DNA of 64,000 bases from Cyclobacterium amurskyense. Its GTDB lineage: Bacteria; Bacteroidota; Bacteroidia; Cytophagales; Cyclobacteriaceae. The notes beneath the pieces were generated by a model. The model did not search any database. It saw only the letters and a list, made by a program, of their open reading frames with translations, and had not been told where the DNA came from. The DNA lies in contig NZ_CP012040.1 in the NCBI RefSeq assembly GCF_001050135.1, positions 6,031,001 to 6,095,000 on the forward strand, given 5' to 3'. Positions 1-9,071 of this stretch are shown piece after piece; within the stretch, counting starts at the first letter, position 1; each line of letters starts with the position of its first letter. The translations under genes and the position numbers were made by a program.

Positions 1-94
1 TAGCGATAGAAGCTGCTCCCTCAGCAACTCCACCAAACCCGAAAATAGCAGCAATAACTGCGATAATAATGAAAATGATTGTCCATCGTAGCAT
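1..94 (-). CDS. DUF1328 small membrane protein, N-terminal part
   Basis: Only the first 31 codons are inside the window; the ATG is at 94-92 on the minus strand and the gene runs off the left edge. The visible peptide begins MLRWTIIFIIIAVIAAIFGF and continues with a GG-x-AEGAASIA segment. A Leu-Arg-Trp start, one long hydrophobic helix and then a Gly/Ala-rich turn is typical of the DUF1328 (YtjA-like) family, inner-membrane proteins of about 55 residues whose function is unknown. The family call rests on this N-terminal signature alone. Confidence 0.8.
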   Translation of the reverse strand, partial: MLRWTIIFIIIAVIAAIFGFGGVAEGAASIA

Positions 95-467
95 AGTGTT
101 GATTTTAAGTTATTTACAAACTATTAAGTATATCAATTGATATAAAAGTTAAAATTATCAAATAAAACCCTGGTTAATGGACTCAATAAATTCTAATATT
201 GCTTCAATCCAAAACCACTCCCTATCTTTTAAATAAAAAGAGAAACCAACCCTAGATTACTCCATAGGTTTCCTTGCAAAGGTTTCAATCAATATTGTAA
301 AATGTAGCTCTTTACCCATTAAATCAGCTTAAAGGGACTTTATTATGGTTTCGCAAATAATCTCCATTGCTACAGGTTAGTATACCACAAACCATGTACC
401 ATAGTTTATTATTAAAAATGAAATCGGTCTTGATTTACGGAGAACCAGCCCTATGTTATACCTTTAA

Positions 468-622
468 CCCACAATAGACAATCTATTACGTGCTGAAATC
501 ACTTCAAAATACCAAATCTTCAAACAGCCTGATTTTCTTGTGATTGCAACACTCCCCGTATATACGATACTGGCTTTACCCCTGACTTCTGTCAAGGCGG
601 AGACCCTATTTCATAATCTGGA
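468..622 (+). mobile_element. MITE-like repeat, internally deleted copy (A)
   Basis: This 155-bp stretch matches the 209-bp element found intact at 13751-13959 in the same orientation, but it lacks about 45 bp of the middle, including the CATAGC...GCTATG hairpin. The termini are degenerate. TTTAA occurs on both sides (463-467 and 623-627), which fits the 5-bp TTNAA target duplication seen at the other copies. The decay suggests an old insertion. Confidence 0.7.
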
Positions 623-780
623 TTTAATTAATGAGCAAGTCCATAAACTCGCTTTACTGATTTTTTTTATTGGTTTTTAAGAATTTATGCAGTATTATTT
701 GTCTAGAAAGCCAAAAAAACTTAATCCATTAATTGCCTTAGTATTTTTAAATAGAACCTCCCTATATGCCCCATATAAAC

Positions 781-788
781 TATCTTTG
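781..788 (+). promoter_or_regulatory. candidate Bacteroidota -7 box
   Basis: TATCTTTG matches the Bacteroidota housekeeping -7 consensus TAnnTTTG and lies 27 bp before the ATG of the FAD oxidoreductase at 816. No convincing -33 TTG was found at the usual spacing, so this is only a candidate. Confidence 0.35.
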
Positions 789-815
789 AAATGAATAATG
801 AAGTAAACTAAAAAT

Positions 816-2657
816 ATGAAACTACTTAAATGCGATATTTTAATAGCAGGTGGAGGTCCTGGAGGAATTCCTGCGGCTTTAGCCGCTGCTAGAAATGGGG
901 CAAAAGTTATTCTCTGTCAGGACAGATCTGTATTAGGCGGCAACGCATCCAGTGAAGTACGCATGCACATTGTAGGCGCTGATTGTAGTGGAAAACGTGG
1001 AGAAAATCTATCCGTTGAAGCAAGAGAGTCTGGGATTATTGAAGAAATTCGACTTGAGGCCTGTGTAAATAACCCCCAAAGGTCTCCCTCTGTATTTGAC
1101 TTAATATTATATGACAAATGCCGAAATGAACCTAATATTGAATTGATGCTCAACACTAGGGTATATTCAACTGAGGTGCAAGACCAAACCATTAAAAAGG
1201 CTTTTGCAAGAAGGGAGTCTACTGAGGACGAATTCGAAATTGAAGCAAAAGTATTTGTTGATTGTACAGGAGATGGCACAATCGGGGCTACCTCTGCTGC
1301 ACCGTATTTTGAGGGCAGAGAAGCAAAATCTACCTTTGGAGAAAGCCTTGCTCAAGATAAAAGCGATAAATTAAGGTTGGGTTCCTCATTGATGTTTCAG
1401 GCCAAAAAGCACGATCAACCAATGCCTTTCACTCCACCTTCATGGGCTAGAAAAGTTTCTGAAGAAGACCTTGTACTCAGGCCGCATGCCACACCAGCCA
1501 TGGACATGGATCTGGGATTAGAATATGGCTATTGGTGGCTGGAATGGGGCGGAACATTGGACACCATTAAAGACAATGAGCTCATCAGAGATGAATTGCT
1601 AGCTATTTTACTTGGAGTCTGGGATCATGTGAAAAATGGAGGTGACCACGGTGCAGACAATTGGGCTTTAGAATGGTGTGGTTTCTTACCTGGAAAAAGA
1701 GAAAGTAGAAGATTTATAGGACAATACACCTTAACCCAAAAAGATATACAAGAGGCCGAAACCTTTGATGATGCTATCGCCTATGGGGGCTGGCACATCG
1801 ACATTCATCCCCCCCAAGGTGTGGATGCCATCAACGAATCACCCTGCATCCACCATCAGGTCCCAAAACTTTACCAAATACCGCTTAGAACTACCATTAG
1901 CAACACCATTTCCAATCTAATGTTTGCGGGAAGAAACATTTCAGCAAGCCATGTGGCCTTCGCTTCGACTAGGGTCATGGCTACTTGTGCCGTTGTGGGA
2001 CAAGCTGTTGGTACTGCTGCAGCTTTGGCCGTAAAGCAGGACGTTGTTCCAATGGACATTGTGCCTAATAAAGAATTACTTAATAGAATTCAACAACAGC
2101 TTTTAAAAGATGATGCATTTGTTCCAGGCATTATAAACCAAGAAAAAAGTGACTTGGTCAAAACAGCAGGAATTAAAGCCAATTCAGAACAGAAAGAAGG
2201 ACTGGCTGTAAATATAATAAGTGGACAGAACAGAAGTGTCCATGGAGAAAAGGGGGTACGGTCCGAGTTGACAAAACCAGGTACCCACCGATGGATGAGT
2301 GATCCCGAGGCTGGACTCCCGGCCACCATAGAACTACACTGGGATAGCCCAAAAAACATTCGACAATTGCAGATCATCTTTGACACCGGTGCACATAGGG
2401 TGCTCACTTTCAGCCTAGCGGATGAATACACCAAAAAAATGCACTGGGGCAGCCCTCAACCAGAAACAGTAAAAGATTATAAAATTGACACTTATTTAAA
2501 CGAACAGCTAAAGGAATCTTTATCAGAAGTAAATAACTATCATAGGCTTCGCCGACACACCTTAAATGGAAAAGCGATAGATAGTATAAAGATCACCGTA
2601 TTGGCCACTCAAGGTTTAGATCACGCCAGGATTTTCGAAATCAGGGCTTATGAATGA
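816..2657 (+). CDS. cytoplasmic FAD-dependent oxidoreductase (FAD_oxidored family)
   Basis: The 613-residue protein begins with a Rossmann dinucleotide-binding motif (GGGPGG at residues 12-17), followed by the LGGNASSE segment typical of FAD_oxidored (PF12831) flavoproteins. A second family signature, FAGRNISASHVAFASTRV, lies near residues 368-385 and helps close the FAD site. The last 130 or so residues look like a beta-sandwich appendage. There is no signal peptide, so it should act in the cytoplasm, unlike the three exported relatives at 30785-39801. The substrate is unknown; the family is often found in carbohydrate or glycoside catabolic loci. A secreted esterase follows 101 bp downstream on the same strand and may be co-transcribed. 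Confidence 0.8.
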   Translation: MKLLKCDILIAGGGPGGIPAALAAARNGAKVILCQDRSVLGGNASSEVRMHIVGADCSGKRGENLSVEARESGIIEEIRLEACVNNPQRSPSVFDLILYDKCRNEPNIELMLNTRVYSTEVQDQTIKKAFARRESTEDEFEIEAKVFVDCTGDGTIGATSAAPYFEGREAKSTFGESLAQDKSDKLRLGSSLMFQAKKHDQPMPFTPPSWARKVSEEDLVLRPHATPAMDMDLGLEYGYWWLEWGGTLDTIKDNELIRDELLAILLGVWDHVKNGGDHGADNWALEWCGFLPGKRESRRFIGQYTLTQKDIQEAETFDDAIAYGGWHIDIHPPQGVDAINESPCIHHQVPKLYQIPLRTTISNTISNLMFAGRNISASHVAFASTRVMATCAVVGQAVGTAAALAVKQDVVPMDIVPNKELLNRIQQQLLKDDAFVPGIINQEKSDLVKTAGIKANSEQKEGLAVNIISGQNRSVHGEKGVRSELTKPGTHRWMSDPEAGLPATIELHWDSPKNIRQLQIIFDTGAHRVLTFSLADEYTKKMHWGSPQPETVKDYKIDTYLNEQLKESLSEVNNYHRLRRHTLNGKAIDSIKITVLATQGLDHARIFEIRAYE

Positions 2658-2758
2658 TGCATATACTCTTTAACAAAAAAATACCATACTTAAGTTGGCT
2701 TACCAAAGGCCCATTTTATTGATAACCAAATAATACTTTAATGATAACCCTTATATAA

Positions 2759-4735
2759 ATGTTGAAAGTTTACTTTTCTCTCACCCTCCTTGCCTTCTAT
2801 TTCCTCATCTTACATGCTTATCCTCAATCGCAGCTTTCCGACAACTTTATTGCCAATGCTGAGCAATCTGAATGGAAAGGTTTTGAACGATATGATTTCA
2901 GCTTTCAAGGGAGGCAAGCCAGACTGATCCTGCCTAAGGAGGCCATTCAAGGAAACCCATGGATATGGCGGGCAAGATTCCCCGGCTGGCACACTGAAGC
3001 AGATAGTATTTTGGTGGCCGAAGGATTTCACCTGGCTTATATCAACACCGACAATTTATTTGGCAGTCCTACTGCCGTAAAGATCTGGGATGATTTTCAC
3101 CAGTACTTGATTGAAGAAATAGAGCTTCAATACAAAGTGTCATTAATGGGGGTTAGTAGAGGAGGTCTTTTTATTTACAATTGGGCAAAAGAACATCCTG
3201 ATAAGGTTGCATGTATTTATGCTGAAGCACCCGTACTGGATTTTAAAAGCTGGCCAGGTGGCTTTGGAGATAGTGAGGGTTCACCAAAAGATTGGGAAAA
3301 ATTAAAAGAAGTCTACCATTTTTCATCTGATGAAGAGGCGAAGGCATATAAAGACAACCCTATAGATAACCTGAAAGACCTACCAACACATAGGGTACCC
3401 ATATTGCACATGATAGGGCTGAATGATCAGGTAGTACCTGTTGATGAAAACACCCTTCCTATGATTCAAAATTACATTAAATCAGGAGGAATTGCCACGG
3501 TAGTGACTTCAGTAGATGGAGAACAAAGCCTAAAAGGCCACCACTTCCCTATTCAGACACCTCGATTGGTAGCCGATTTTATAAAATACCATTCCATACA
3601 AGCACAACGATTAGCTTCAGAAAAATATCATCAGAATAATGGGGGCATAAAAAATTCTTTGATAAAATTTTCCCATAATAAAACTGGCAGGGTAACTTTT
3701 TTAGGTGGATCAATTACGCACAACCCTGGCTGGAGAGACAGTGTCAGCAATTACTTGCAGCATCGCTTTGTAAATACTGAAATTGACTTTATCAATGCTG
3801 GCATTCCCTCTATGGGAAGTACTCCATCCGCCTTCAGGTTAGAGAAAGATGTATTGGATAAAGGCAATATTGATCTTTTATTTCTAGAGGCCGCTGTTAA
3901 CGACTCAGGTAATGGAAGGTCTTCCATTGAACAAGTTCGAGCAATGGAGGGCATCATCAGGCATGCAAGGAAAGTAAACCCGGAAATGGATATCGTCATC
4001 ATGCATTTTGTAGACCCTAAAAAAATGGTTTCCTACAATCAAGGGATTGTACCTGATGTAATCAAGAATCACCAGGCTGTAGCAGACCATTATGGTATTC
4101 CTACAATCAACCTTGCAAAGGAAGTCACAGATAGAATCAATGCAGAAGAATTTACTTGGGAAGATGATTTCAAAAACCTCCATCCTTCTCCATTTGGGCA
4201 GGGAATTTACGCCCTATCCATCATTTCCTTTCTTAAAAAGACCTATGACAATAGGGAGGGTTCTTCAAACAAGGTTACCAGTTATCCGGAGGTAAACAGA
4301 ATGGATATTTACTCCTATGATAAAGGTTCACTTATAAGTATAGAAGAAGCAAAACTTGCAAAAGGTTGGCATATTGATCCAAATTGGAAGCCTGTGGACA
4401 ATAAAAAAACAAGGCCTGATTTTGTCAATAAACCTATGCTAATTGGAAAAGCAGGAGCCAAATCCCTAAAATTTAAATTCAAAGGTAATGCTGTAGGTAT
4501 CGCTGTTGCAGCCGGCCATGATGCAGCAAATATTAGCTTTAGAATCGACAAAGGAGAATGGCGCCAATTGGATTTAAAAACCAAATGGAGTGACCAACTC
4601 CATCTGCCCTGGTATTTTACCTTAGGCAGTGGATTGCAAAATACCTCCCACTTACTAGAAATAAAGGTCCCCAATAGTATAAATGAAGATCAAAATCGTA
4701 AAGCATGTAGGATTCGGTACTTTTATGTGAATTAA
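2759..4735 (+). CDS. secreted bifunctional esterase: alpha/beta hydrolase plus SGNH hydrolase
   Basis: The 658-residue protein has a hydrophobic signal peptide (about residues 1-22). An alpha/beta-hydrolase domain follows (about 30-280), with nucleophile elbow GVSRGG (Ser133) and candidate acid and base Asp223 and His261 or His262. A GDSL/SGNH domain spans about 310-495, with block I GGSIT (Ser318), block II around NAGIPSMG, block III AAVND, and a block V His at about residue 475 in NLHPSPFG. A C-terminal beta-rich domain completes it. Both domains look catalytically intact, so it probably removes ester groups such as acetyl from a glycan or glycoside in the periplasm or outside the cell. It sits directly after a FAD oxidoreductase gene. 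Confidence 0.8.
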   Translation: MLKVYFSLTLLAFYFLILHAYPQSQLSDNFIANAEQSEWKGFERYDFSFQGRQARLILPKEAIQGNPWIWRARFPGWHTEADSILVAEGFHLAYINTDNLFGSPTAVKIWDDFHQYLIEEIELQYKVSLMGVSRGGLFIYNWAKEHPDKVACIYAEAPVLDFKSWPGGFGDSEGSPKDWEKLKEVYHFSSDEEAKAYKDNPIDNLKDLPTHRVPILHMIGLNDQVVPVDENTLPMIQNYIKSGGIATVVTSVDGEQSLKGHHFPIQTPRLVADFIKYHSIQAQRLASEKYHQNNGGIKNSLIKFSHNKTGRVTFLGGSITHNPGWRDSVSNYLQHRFVNTEIDFINAGIPSMGSTPSAFRLEKDVLDKGNIDLLFLEAAVNDSGNGRSSIEQVRAMEGIIRHARKVNPEMDIVIMHFVDPKKMVSYNQGIVPDVIKNHQAVADHYGIPTINLAKEVTDRINAEEFTWEDDFKNLHPSPFGQGIYALSIISFLKKTYDNREGSSNKVTSYPEVNRMDIYSYDKGSLISIEEAKLAKGWHIDPNWKPVDNKKTRPDFVNKPMLIGKAGAKSLKFKFKGNAVGIAVAAGHDAANISFRIDKGEWRQLDLKTKWSDQLHLPWYFTLGSGLQNTSHLLEIKVPNSINEDQNRKACRIRYFYVN

Positions 4736-4895
4736 AATGTTTTCCCTTACAAAAGGATAGGTATAAAATAAACCAAGAAGATGAAAAAGCAGGAAAAACT
4801 ATTGTAAGTATGTTTAAATAAGTGCTGATCTCTATTATTATTACAATCCCTTCAATCTTATGAATTAAATCTCCCTTCTTCTTGTTGAAAAGTAT

Positions 4896-5162
4896 ATGAA
4901 AGGAAATCAAAATTATGTTCCAATTAGTTGCCTGTTTTTTGATCGTTTGCAAGATTGGGCCACTAAGAAGGAAATTGTGGCCTTAACATTCTTCAATAAA
5001 GACCTTAAAATAGTCGCTAAGTCTTCTCGAATTATAGATCTTTTCACAAAAAACAGTGAAGAATTTATAGTACTTGAAAGCGGTGAAAATTTTCGGCTTG
5101 ATCAACTCATTAGCGTCAATGGCTTTAGGGTTGACAGCTGTGAAATAGCCCCACGAAAGTAA
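4896..5162 (+). CDS. Rof/YaeO-like Rho-binding antiterminator
   Basis: This 88-residue cytoplasmic protein carries the pattern of the Rof family: a YVPISCLFFDRLQDWAT start, a central beta strand, an IIDLFTKN-EEFIVLESGE hairpin, and a conserved RLDQLISVNG end. In E. coli, Rof (YaeO) is a small Sm-like fold that binds Rho and inhibits Rho-dependent termination. The family assignment is from sequence pattern; its effect on Rho in this organism is inferred. It stands alone between the esterase gene and a MITE-like element. Confidence 0.75.
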   Translation: MKGNQNYVPISCLFFDRLQDWATKKEIVALTFFNKDLKIVAKSSRIIDLFTKNSEEFIVLESGENFRLDQLISVNGFRVDSCEIAPRK

Positions 5163-5846
5163 GGCTGATATATAATGGCCTGTTCCTGACAAATTTCAGC
5201 CCTAAGTATCCCAATAGTATTTTCTGCTTAAACTCCTTCAAAGGATCCGAAAGTGTAGATTCTTTCTTTTTTATAATAATTAAACGACTACCAGATCATC
5301 TTATAACTATTCCTCTTTCCATACTCTGGAATTGTAGCACAAGACCATCAGACTTAGCCCCTTCCAATGCAATAGCAAAAAAAATTGGTCAATGGAGTAG
5401 TATTTTTAAAGGTAAAAAAATTGTCAATTGAAATAACATAAACCCCTCACCTTTCGTAATTTTCGCTATAATGCAAGCCGTTCTATATTTCATTTAACCT
5501 AAGTCCAAATGTCTATAAAGCATATTATCAATATATTTTTAAACCCGGATTATGTAATAGGATTTCTCCGCCCTGACAATGTCAGGGGTGAAGCCTGTCC
5601 CGTGTTTACGGGAAGTGTTGCAATCGCAAGAAATTCGGTCGTGTTTGGAGATTTTAGCATAGCACCGCTATGGTGAAATTGAAAGCAGCAACGAAGTGGC
5701 TGATTTTAAAGCGATTTCAGCACGTAATAGATTGTCTATTGCATATTTCGGGTTAAACCAATAATGAAATAGATTGTATGACGTTGAAGAGTACTGAAAA
5801 TAACAAAATTGAATTTCAACCTTCCAAAAAGTAAAATATAAAGCAC
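5163..5846. other. intergenic region containing MITE-like copy B
   Basis: About 680 bp separate the Rof-like gene from the lipid kinase gene. The right part is a complete repeat element (5544-5752). The left part (5163-5540) is AT-rich and non-coding as far as can be seen. A weak inverted repeat, GGCTGA...TCAGCC, lies just after the Rof stop codon (5163-5202) but has no T tract. Confidence 0.5.
5544..5752 (-). mobile_element. MITE-like repeat, complete copy (B)
   Basis: This 209-bp copy is inverted relative to the copies at 13751 and 23464. The ends form imperfect terminal inverted repeats (CCCGGATTATGTAATAG against CCCGAAATATGCAATAG on the other strand). The 5-bp sequence TTAAA flanks both sides (5539-5543 and 5753-5757), as expected of a target-site duplication. 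The three internal hairpins are present, including CCCTGACaatGTCAGGG. No open reading frame is conserved among copies, so it is non-autonomous. Confidence 0.85.
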
Positions 5847-6743
5847 ATGAAATTACTTTTTATTGTAAACCCAATTTCTGGCGACGTCGACAAAGAGCCA
5901 TTTATAAAAAACGCAAAAGAACTATGTCTTAAATATGGAATAGAGAACCGATTTTTTAAAACTACGGGAAAGGATGATGAGGAAAAAGTAAATGATATTA
6001 TTCAGAAATTTGTACCTGACCGAGTCGCATCTGTTGGCGGGGATGGTACGACCTTGTTTTCGGCTATTGCTTTGATGGAAGAAAAAATCCCAATGGGCAT
6101 TATCCCCCTAGGTTCAGCTAACGGTATGGCAGTTGAACTGGGTGTTAATTCAAATCCAATTGAGGCTTTAAAGGACCTGATCATGTCCTCTATGATCAAA
6201 AGCCTGGATATGTTAAAGATTAATGACAAGTATTATTCTCTCCACATTGGGGATGTAGGGATTAATGCAGAGATCGTGGCTTCCTATGAAAAGGATTCCA
6301 ATAGAGGGATGACCACCTATGCCAAATACTTTTTAGATGAGTTGATGAAAATCGATCCTTTCGAAATTCAAGTAGAGGCAAACAATGAAAATACAATTGA
6401 AAAGGCCGTGATGGTAGGTATATGTAATTCCAGAAAATATGGAACAGGTATACCCTTAAATATTAATGGTAATCCTATGGATGGAAAATTTGAGATAGTC
6501 TTAGTCAAGAATTTAAACACTCAATTTTTAATTAATGCAGGACTTTCCAAGTTTAATGATGTCTTTTATATGAAAGAAAACATCACTGCAATAAGTACAG
6601 AAAAGGCAATTTTAAAATTTGACCACCCTAGATTATTACAATTAGACGGAGAAGTAATTGGTAAATTTGATCGATTAGTAGTAGAAATTGTTAAGGGAGC
6701 TACCATGTTAATTACATCTAAAGACAATCAATATATAGATTGA
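5847..6743 (+). CDS. diacylglycerol kinase family lipid kinase
   Basis: The 298-residue cytoplasmic protein has the DAGK catalytic-domain hallmarks: an N-terminal FIVNPISG strand-loop, GGDGT at residues 64-68 (nucleotide binding), and PLGSANG about 20 residues later. The C-terminal half carries the beta-sandwich typical of YegS/BmrU/DgkB proteins, ending near the LDGE motif. Members phosphorylate diacylglycerol or related lipids using ATP. The exact substrate (diacylglycerol, sphingosine-like lipid or undecaprenol) cannot be read from sequence; Bacteroidota make sphingolipids, so a sphingoid substrate is possible. Confidence 0.85.
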   Translation: MKLLFIVNPISGDVDKEPFIKNAKELCLKYGIENRFFKTTGKDDEEKVNDIIQKFVPDRVASVGGDGTTLFSAIALMEEKIPMGIIPLGSANGMAVELGVNSNPIEALKDLIMSSMIKSLDMLKINDKYYSLHIGDVGINAEIVASYEKDSNRGMTTYAKYFLDELMKIDPFEIQVEANNENTIEKAVMVGICNSRKYGTGIPLNINGNPMDGKFEIVLVKNLNTQFLINAGLSKFNDVFYMKENITAISTEKAILKFDHPRLLQLDGEVIGKFDRLVVEIVKGATMLITSKDNQYID

Positions 6744-7391
6744 TCCTGCCAATTCAGGGGCAGGGCATTATTGAATAATTCACAAAAGACCAATTGCACC
6801 CTTTACAGTCGTGGTTTCATCTTATGAGATTATTGAGTGCTTTTAGTTCCACTCCTATGCCGCTTGGGTAGATTGAATGTTTTTCAAATATATCTATTCA
6901 ATTTCAGAGATGGCTCATTATTTTTCATTTTTTTATAGTTTTTAACTTAGTTACCAATTCACCGAATAACTTCATCAATATACAATTCTACTGACATTGG
7001 CTTGCTGATTATTCAGTAAAAGACAAAATATTTAGAAGTATGGCAAATATGTATGTTTTTTTTTCGATTAATTTTCAACTCAATTTCTTCAGAATATTTA
7101 GCCCATAAAATATGGTTTAATATTCCTTAAAGTCTAAATCTCTTTCCGGAAAAGATCAAAAAAATAAAAATAAAACTCTGATTATCAGTATTTTAAAATT
7201 GTATAAATGTCATTTTTAAAATAATTCAACTTGCTAAAAACACCTGTTGTTAAATAAATGTTTTATCCTATACTATCTTTAAAAAGACAGTTTTATTGAC
7301 CATTATCTCCTAACTATTAAATATCTAATTCATAAAAAAAATGTTAAAAAATTAAAACAATTAAAATATTTTTATAGGTTTGTTGATCTAA
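6744..7391. other. long AT-rich intergenic region
   Basis: About 650 bp with no recognisable gene. A short inverted repeat CCTGCC...GGCAGG at 6745-6764 follows the lipid kinase stop codon but lacks a T tract. The right half is very AT-rich and probably contains the promoter of the efflux operon, with a candidate -7 box at 7375-7382. Confidence 0.5.
7375..7382 (+). promoter_or_regulatory. candidate Bacteroidota -7 box before the efflux operon
   Basis: TAGGTTTG matches TAnnTTTG and ends 9 bp before the ATG at 7392. If real, the transcript would have almost no leader. The -33 element is not evident. Confidence 0.3.
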
Positions 7392-7829
7392 ATGAAAAGG
7401 AAAAGACGTTTTATAAAGGATTCTATACAGCACCCAATTTTGGTTGGGGCATCCTTAGTGTCATGCTTTTTGATGCTATTTCTTGGCCCTATCCTTTTGG
7501 GATCTCATGAATCAGACAAACCTTCAGAAAGCTATAATCAAAAGGCTACTTTTCTTTCAGCCAATGACAATCTAAGCGACATTCACTATTTTTTGCATTC
7601 ACCATCTGAGGGTGATTCTCCAGAAGAACAGGAAAATGAAAGTGAAAATGAGTCCAATAAAACACTAGATGAAGACAGTGAGAATTTTTGTGTAAACACT
7701 GCCTTTTTTTCAAAAGCTGGTTACAATTTAGGGAAATCTTTGTTTTCCCAATTGAACCTTTCAATTCATAATAGAACTAGGATTTCACTCGTTATTCTCC
7801 ACCACTCCTGGAAGAGTTTTCTCGTATAA
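7392..7829 (+). CDS. small membrane-anchored protein of unknown function
   Basis: I do not recognise this 145-residue protein. It has a basic N-terminus (MKRKRRF), one hydrophobic helix at about residues 16-38, then a polar segment rich in Ser, Glu and Asn with an acidic run near residues 70-95. The end is mixed and contains one Cys. It lies 131 bp upstream of the efflux membrane-fusion gene on the same strand. Its topology (short cytoplasmic tail, one helix, periplasmic remainder) would suit an accessory or sensing role, but that is inferred from position alone. Coding status is moderately likely: proper ATG, no overlapping gene and a plausible protein-like profile. Confidence 0.5.
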   Translation: MKRKRRFIKDSIQHPILVGASLVSCFLMLFLGPILLGSHESDKPSESYNQKATFLSANDNLSDIHYFLHSPSEGDSPEEQENESENESNKTLDEDSENFCVNTAFFSKAGYNLGKSLFSQLNLSIHNRTRISLVILHHSWKSFLV

Positions 7830-7849
7830 CTTTTTTTACATCCCAAAAC

Positions 7850-7872
7850 ATCATTGGATGCACTCCAATGAT
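7850..7872 (+). promoter_or_regulatory. hairpin between small membrane gene and efflux genes
   Basis: ATCATTGG and CCAATGAT form an 8-bp stem with a 7-nt loop. There is no T run after it, so it is more likely an RNA-processing or attenuation structure than a strong terminator, or it may be chance. Confidence 0.3.
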
Positions 7873-7960
7873 TTAATCAATTCCCATGATTTGAAGTAGG
7901 TTTTCATCTACTAATGGGTCATTTAATTCAATTTTTATAATAAAAAAAATCAGAATCATT

Positions 7961-9046
7961 ATGAAGAGGATATTAATTCTCATCTGTTTGGTAGGGATAC
8001 TAGGCAATACGGCGTGTCAGCATAAAGAAAAAGCGGAGCATTTTGAGTCTACCTTTCGTGCCACGAGTCCAATAAAAATGGATACTGTAGTATTTCAGGA
8101 ATACGTAAGCCAGGTTCACTCCATCCAACACATTGAACTCAGGGCGCTTGAAAGGGGATATTTACAGAAAGTATTTGTAGATGAGGGACAGTTTATTAAA
8201 AAAGGGCAGCTTATGTTTCAAATAATGCCACTTATTTATGAAGCCGAAAAACAAAGAGCAGAAGCTGAAGCAGATTTTGCTGAAATTGAATTCAACAATA
8301 CACAAAGCCTAGCAGACAGCAATATCGTTTCTTCAAACGAATTGGCCATGTCTCGAGCCAAATTGGCCAAAGCAACGGCCGAGTTAAATCTTGCCAAGGC
8401 ACACTTGGGATTTACGGAAATCCGAGCTCCATTTGATGGTATCATGGGACGATTCCATGTTAGGTTAGGAAGTCTCTTGGACGAAGGTGAGTTATTGGCT
8501 ACACTTTCTGACAACAGTAAGATGTGGATTTATTTCAATGTTCCTGAATCTCAATATTTAGATTATGCGTCTACAACAGGTTTAGAAAACATGCCTGAAG
8601 TGCAATTCAAAATGGCCAATAACAAGAACTTTAACAATAAGGGAATTATTGAGACCATTGAGGCAGATTTCAACAATGAAACAGGAAATATTGCATTTAG
8701 AGCAACTTTCCCTAATGAGGATGGATTGTTAAGACATGGTGAAACAGGTAATATTATGATGCCGATTTCTTTTAAAGACGTCTTGATCATTCCTCAAAAA
8801 GCCACTTTTGAAATTCTAGATAAAAAGTTTGTCTATATAGTCGATGATAGCAACACTTTGCGATCAAAAGAAATAACCATTGCGCACGAAATCCCTCATT
8901 TATTTATGGTAAGTGAAGGTCTGAATCCAGATGATAAAATTCTTATTGAAGGTTTGAGAAAGGTTAAAAATAACCAAGAGATCAAATATGAATTTCTTGA
9001 CCAAAGAGCAATTTTATCAGATTTAAACCTGCTTCATGCAGAGTAA
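7961..9046 (+). CDS. RND efflux membrane fusion protein (AcrA/MexA type, lipoprotein)
   Basis: The 361-residue periplasmic adaptor has a lipoprotein signal peptide with the acylated Cys at residue 19 (GNTAC). The domain order is that of HlyD_D23/AcrA proteins: first half of the lipoyl domain (about 55-90), an alpha-helical hairpin rich in Ala/Glu (about 92-150), the second lipoyl half starting at FTEIRAPFDG, then beta-barrel and membrane-proximal domains. It bridges the inner-membrane pump encoded 25 bp downstream and the outer-membrane channel encoded after that. The three form one operon. Confidence 0.92.
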   Translation: MKRILILICLVGILGNTACQHKEKAEHFESTFRATSPIKMDTVVFQEYVSQVHSIQHIELRALERGYLQKVFVDEGQFIKKGQLMFQIMPLIYEAEKQRAEAEADFAEIEFNNTQSLADSNIVSSNELAMSRAKLAKATAELNLAKAHLGFTEIRAPFDGIMGRFHVRLGSLLDEGELLATLSDNSKMWIYFNVPESQYLDYASTTGLENMPEVQFKMANNKNFNNKGIIETIEADFNNETGNIAFRATFPNEDGLLRHGETGNIMMPISFKDVLIIPQKATFEILDKKFVYIVDDSNTLRSKEITIAHEIPHLFMVSEGLNPDDKILIEGLRKVKNNQEIKYEFLDQRAILSDLNLLHAE

Positions 9047-9071
9047 ATTTAACCTATAAATTACTTTATAC

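Larger units (their letters stand above)
95..815. other. intergenic region, AT-rich, with one MITE-like copy
   Basis: This 720-bp stretch separates the divergent DUF1328 and FAD-oxidoreductase genes. It holds a shortened repeat-element copy at 468-622 and a candidate promoter at 781-788. No other coding region or RNA gene was recognised. Confidence 0.6.

Noticed and set aside
5163..5202. Inverted repeat GGCTGA...TCAGCC after the Rof-like gene as a terminator
   Set aside because: The stem is only 6 bp with a long loop and no T tract follows.
6745..6764. Inverted repeat CCTGCC...GGCAGG after the lipid kinase gene as a terminator
   Set aside because: There is no T run; it might be a weak hairpin but termination is unsupported.
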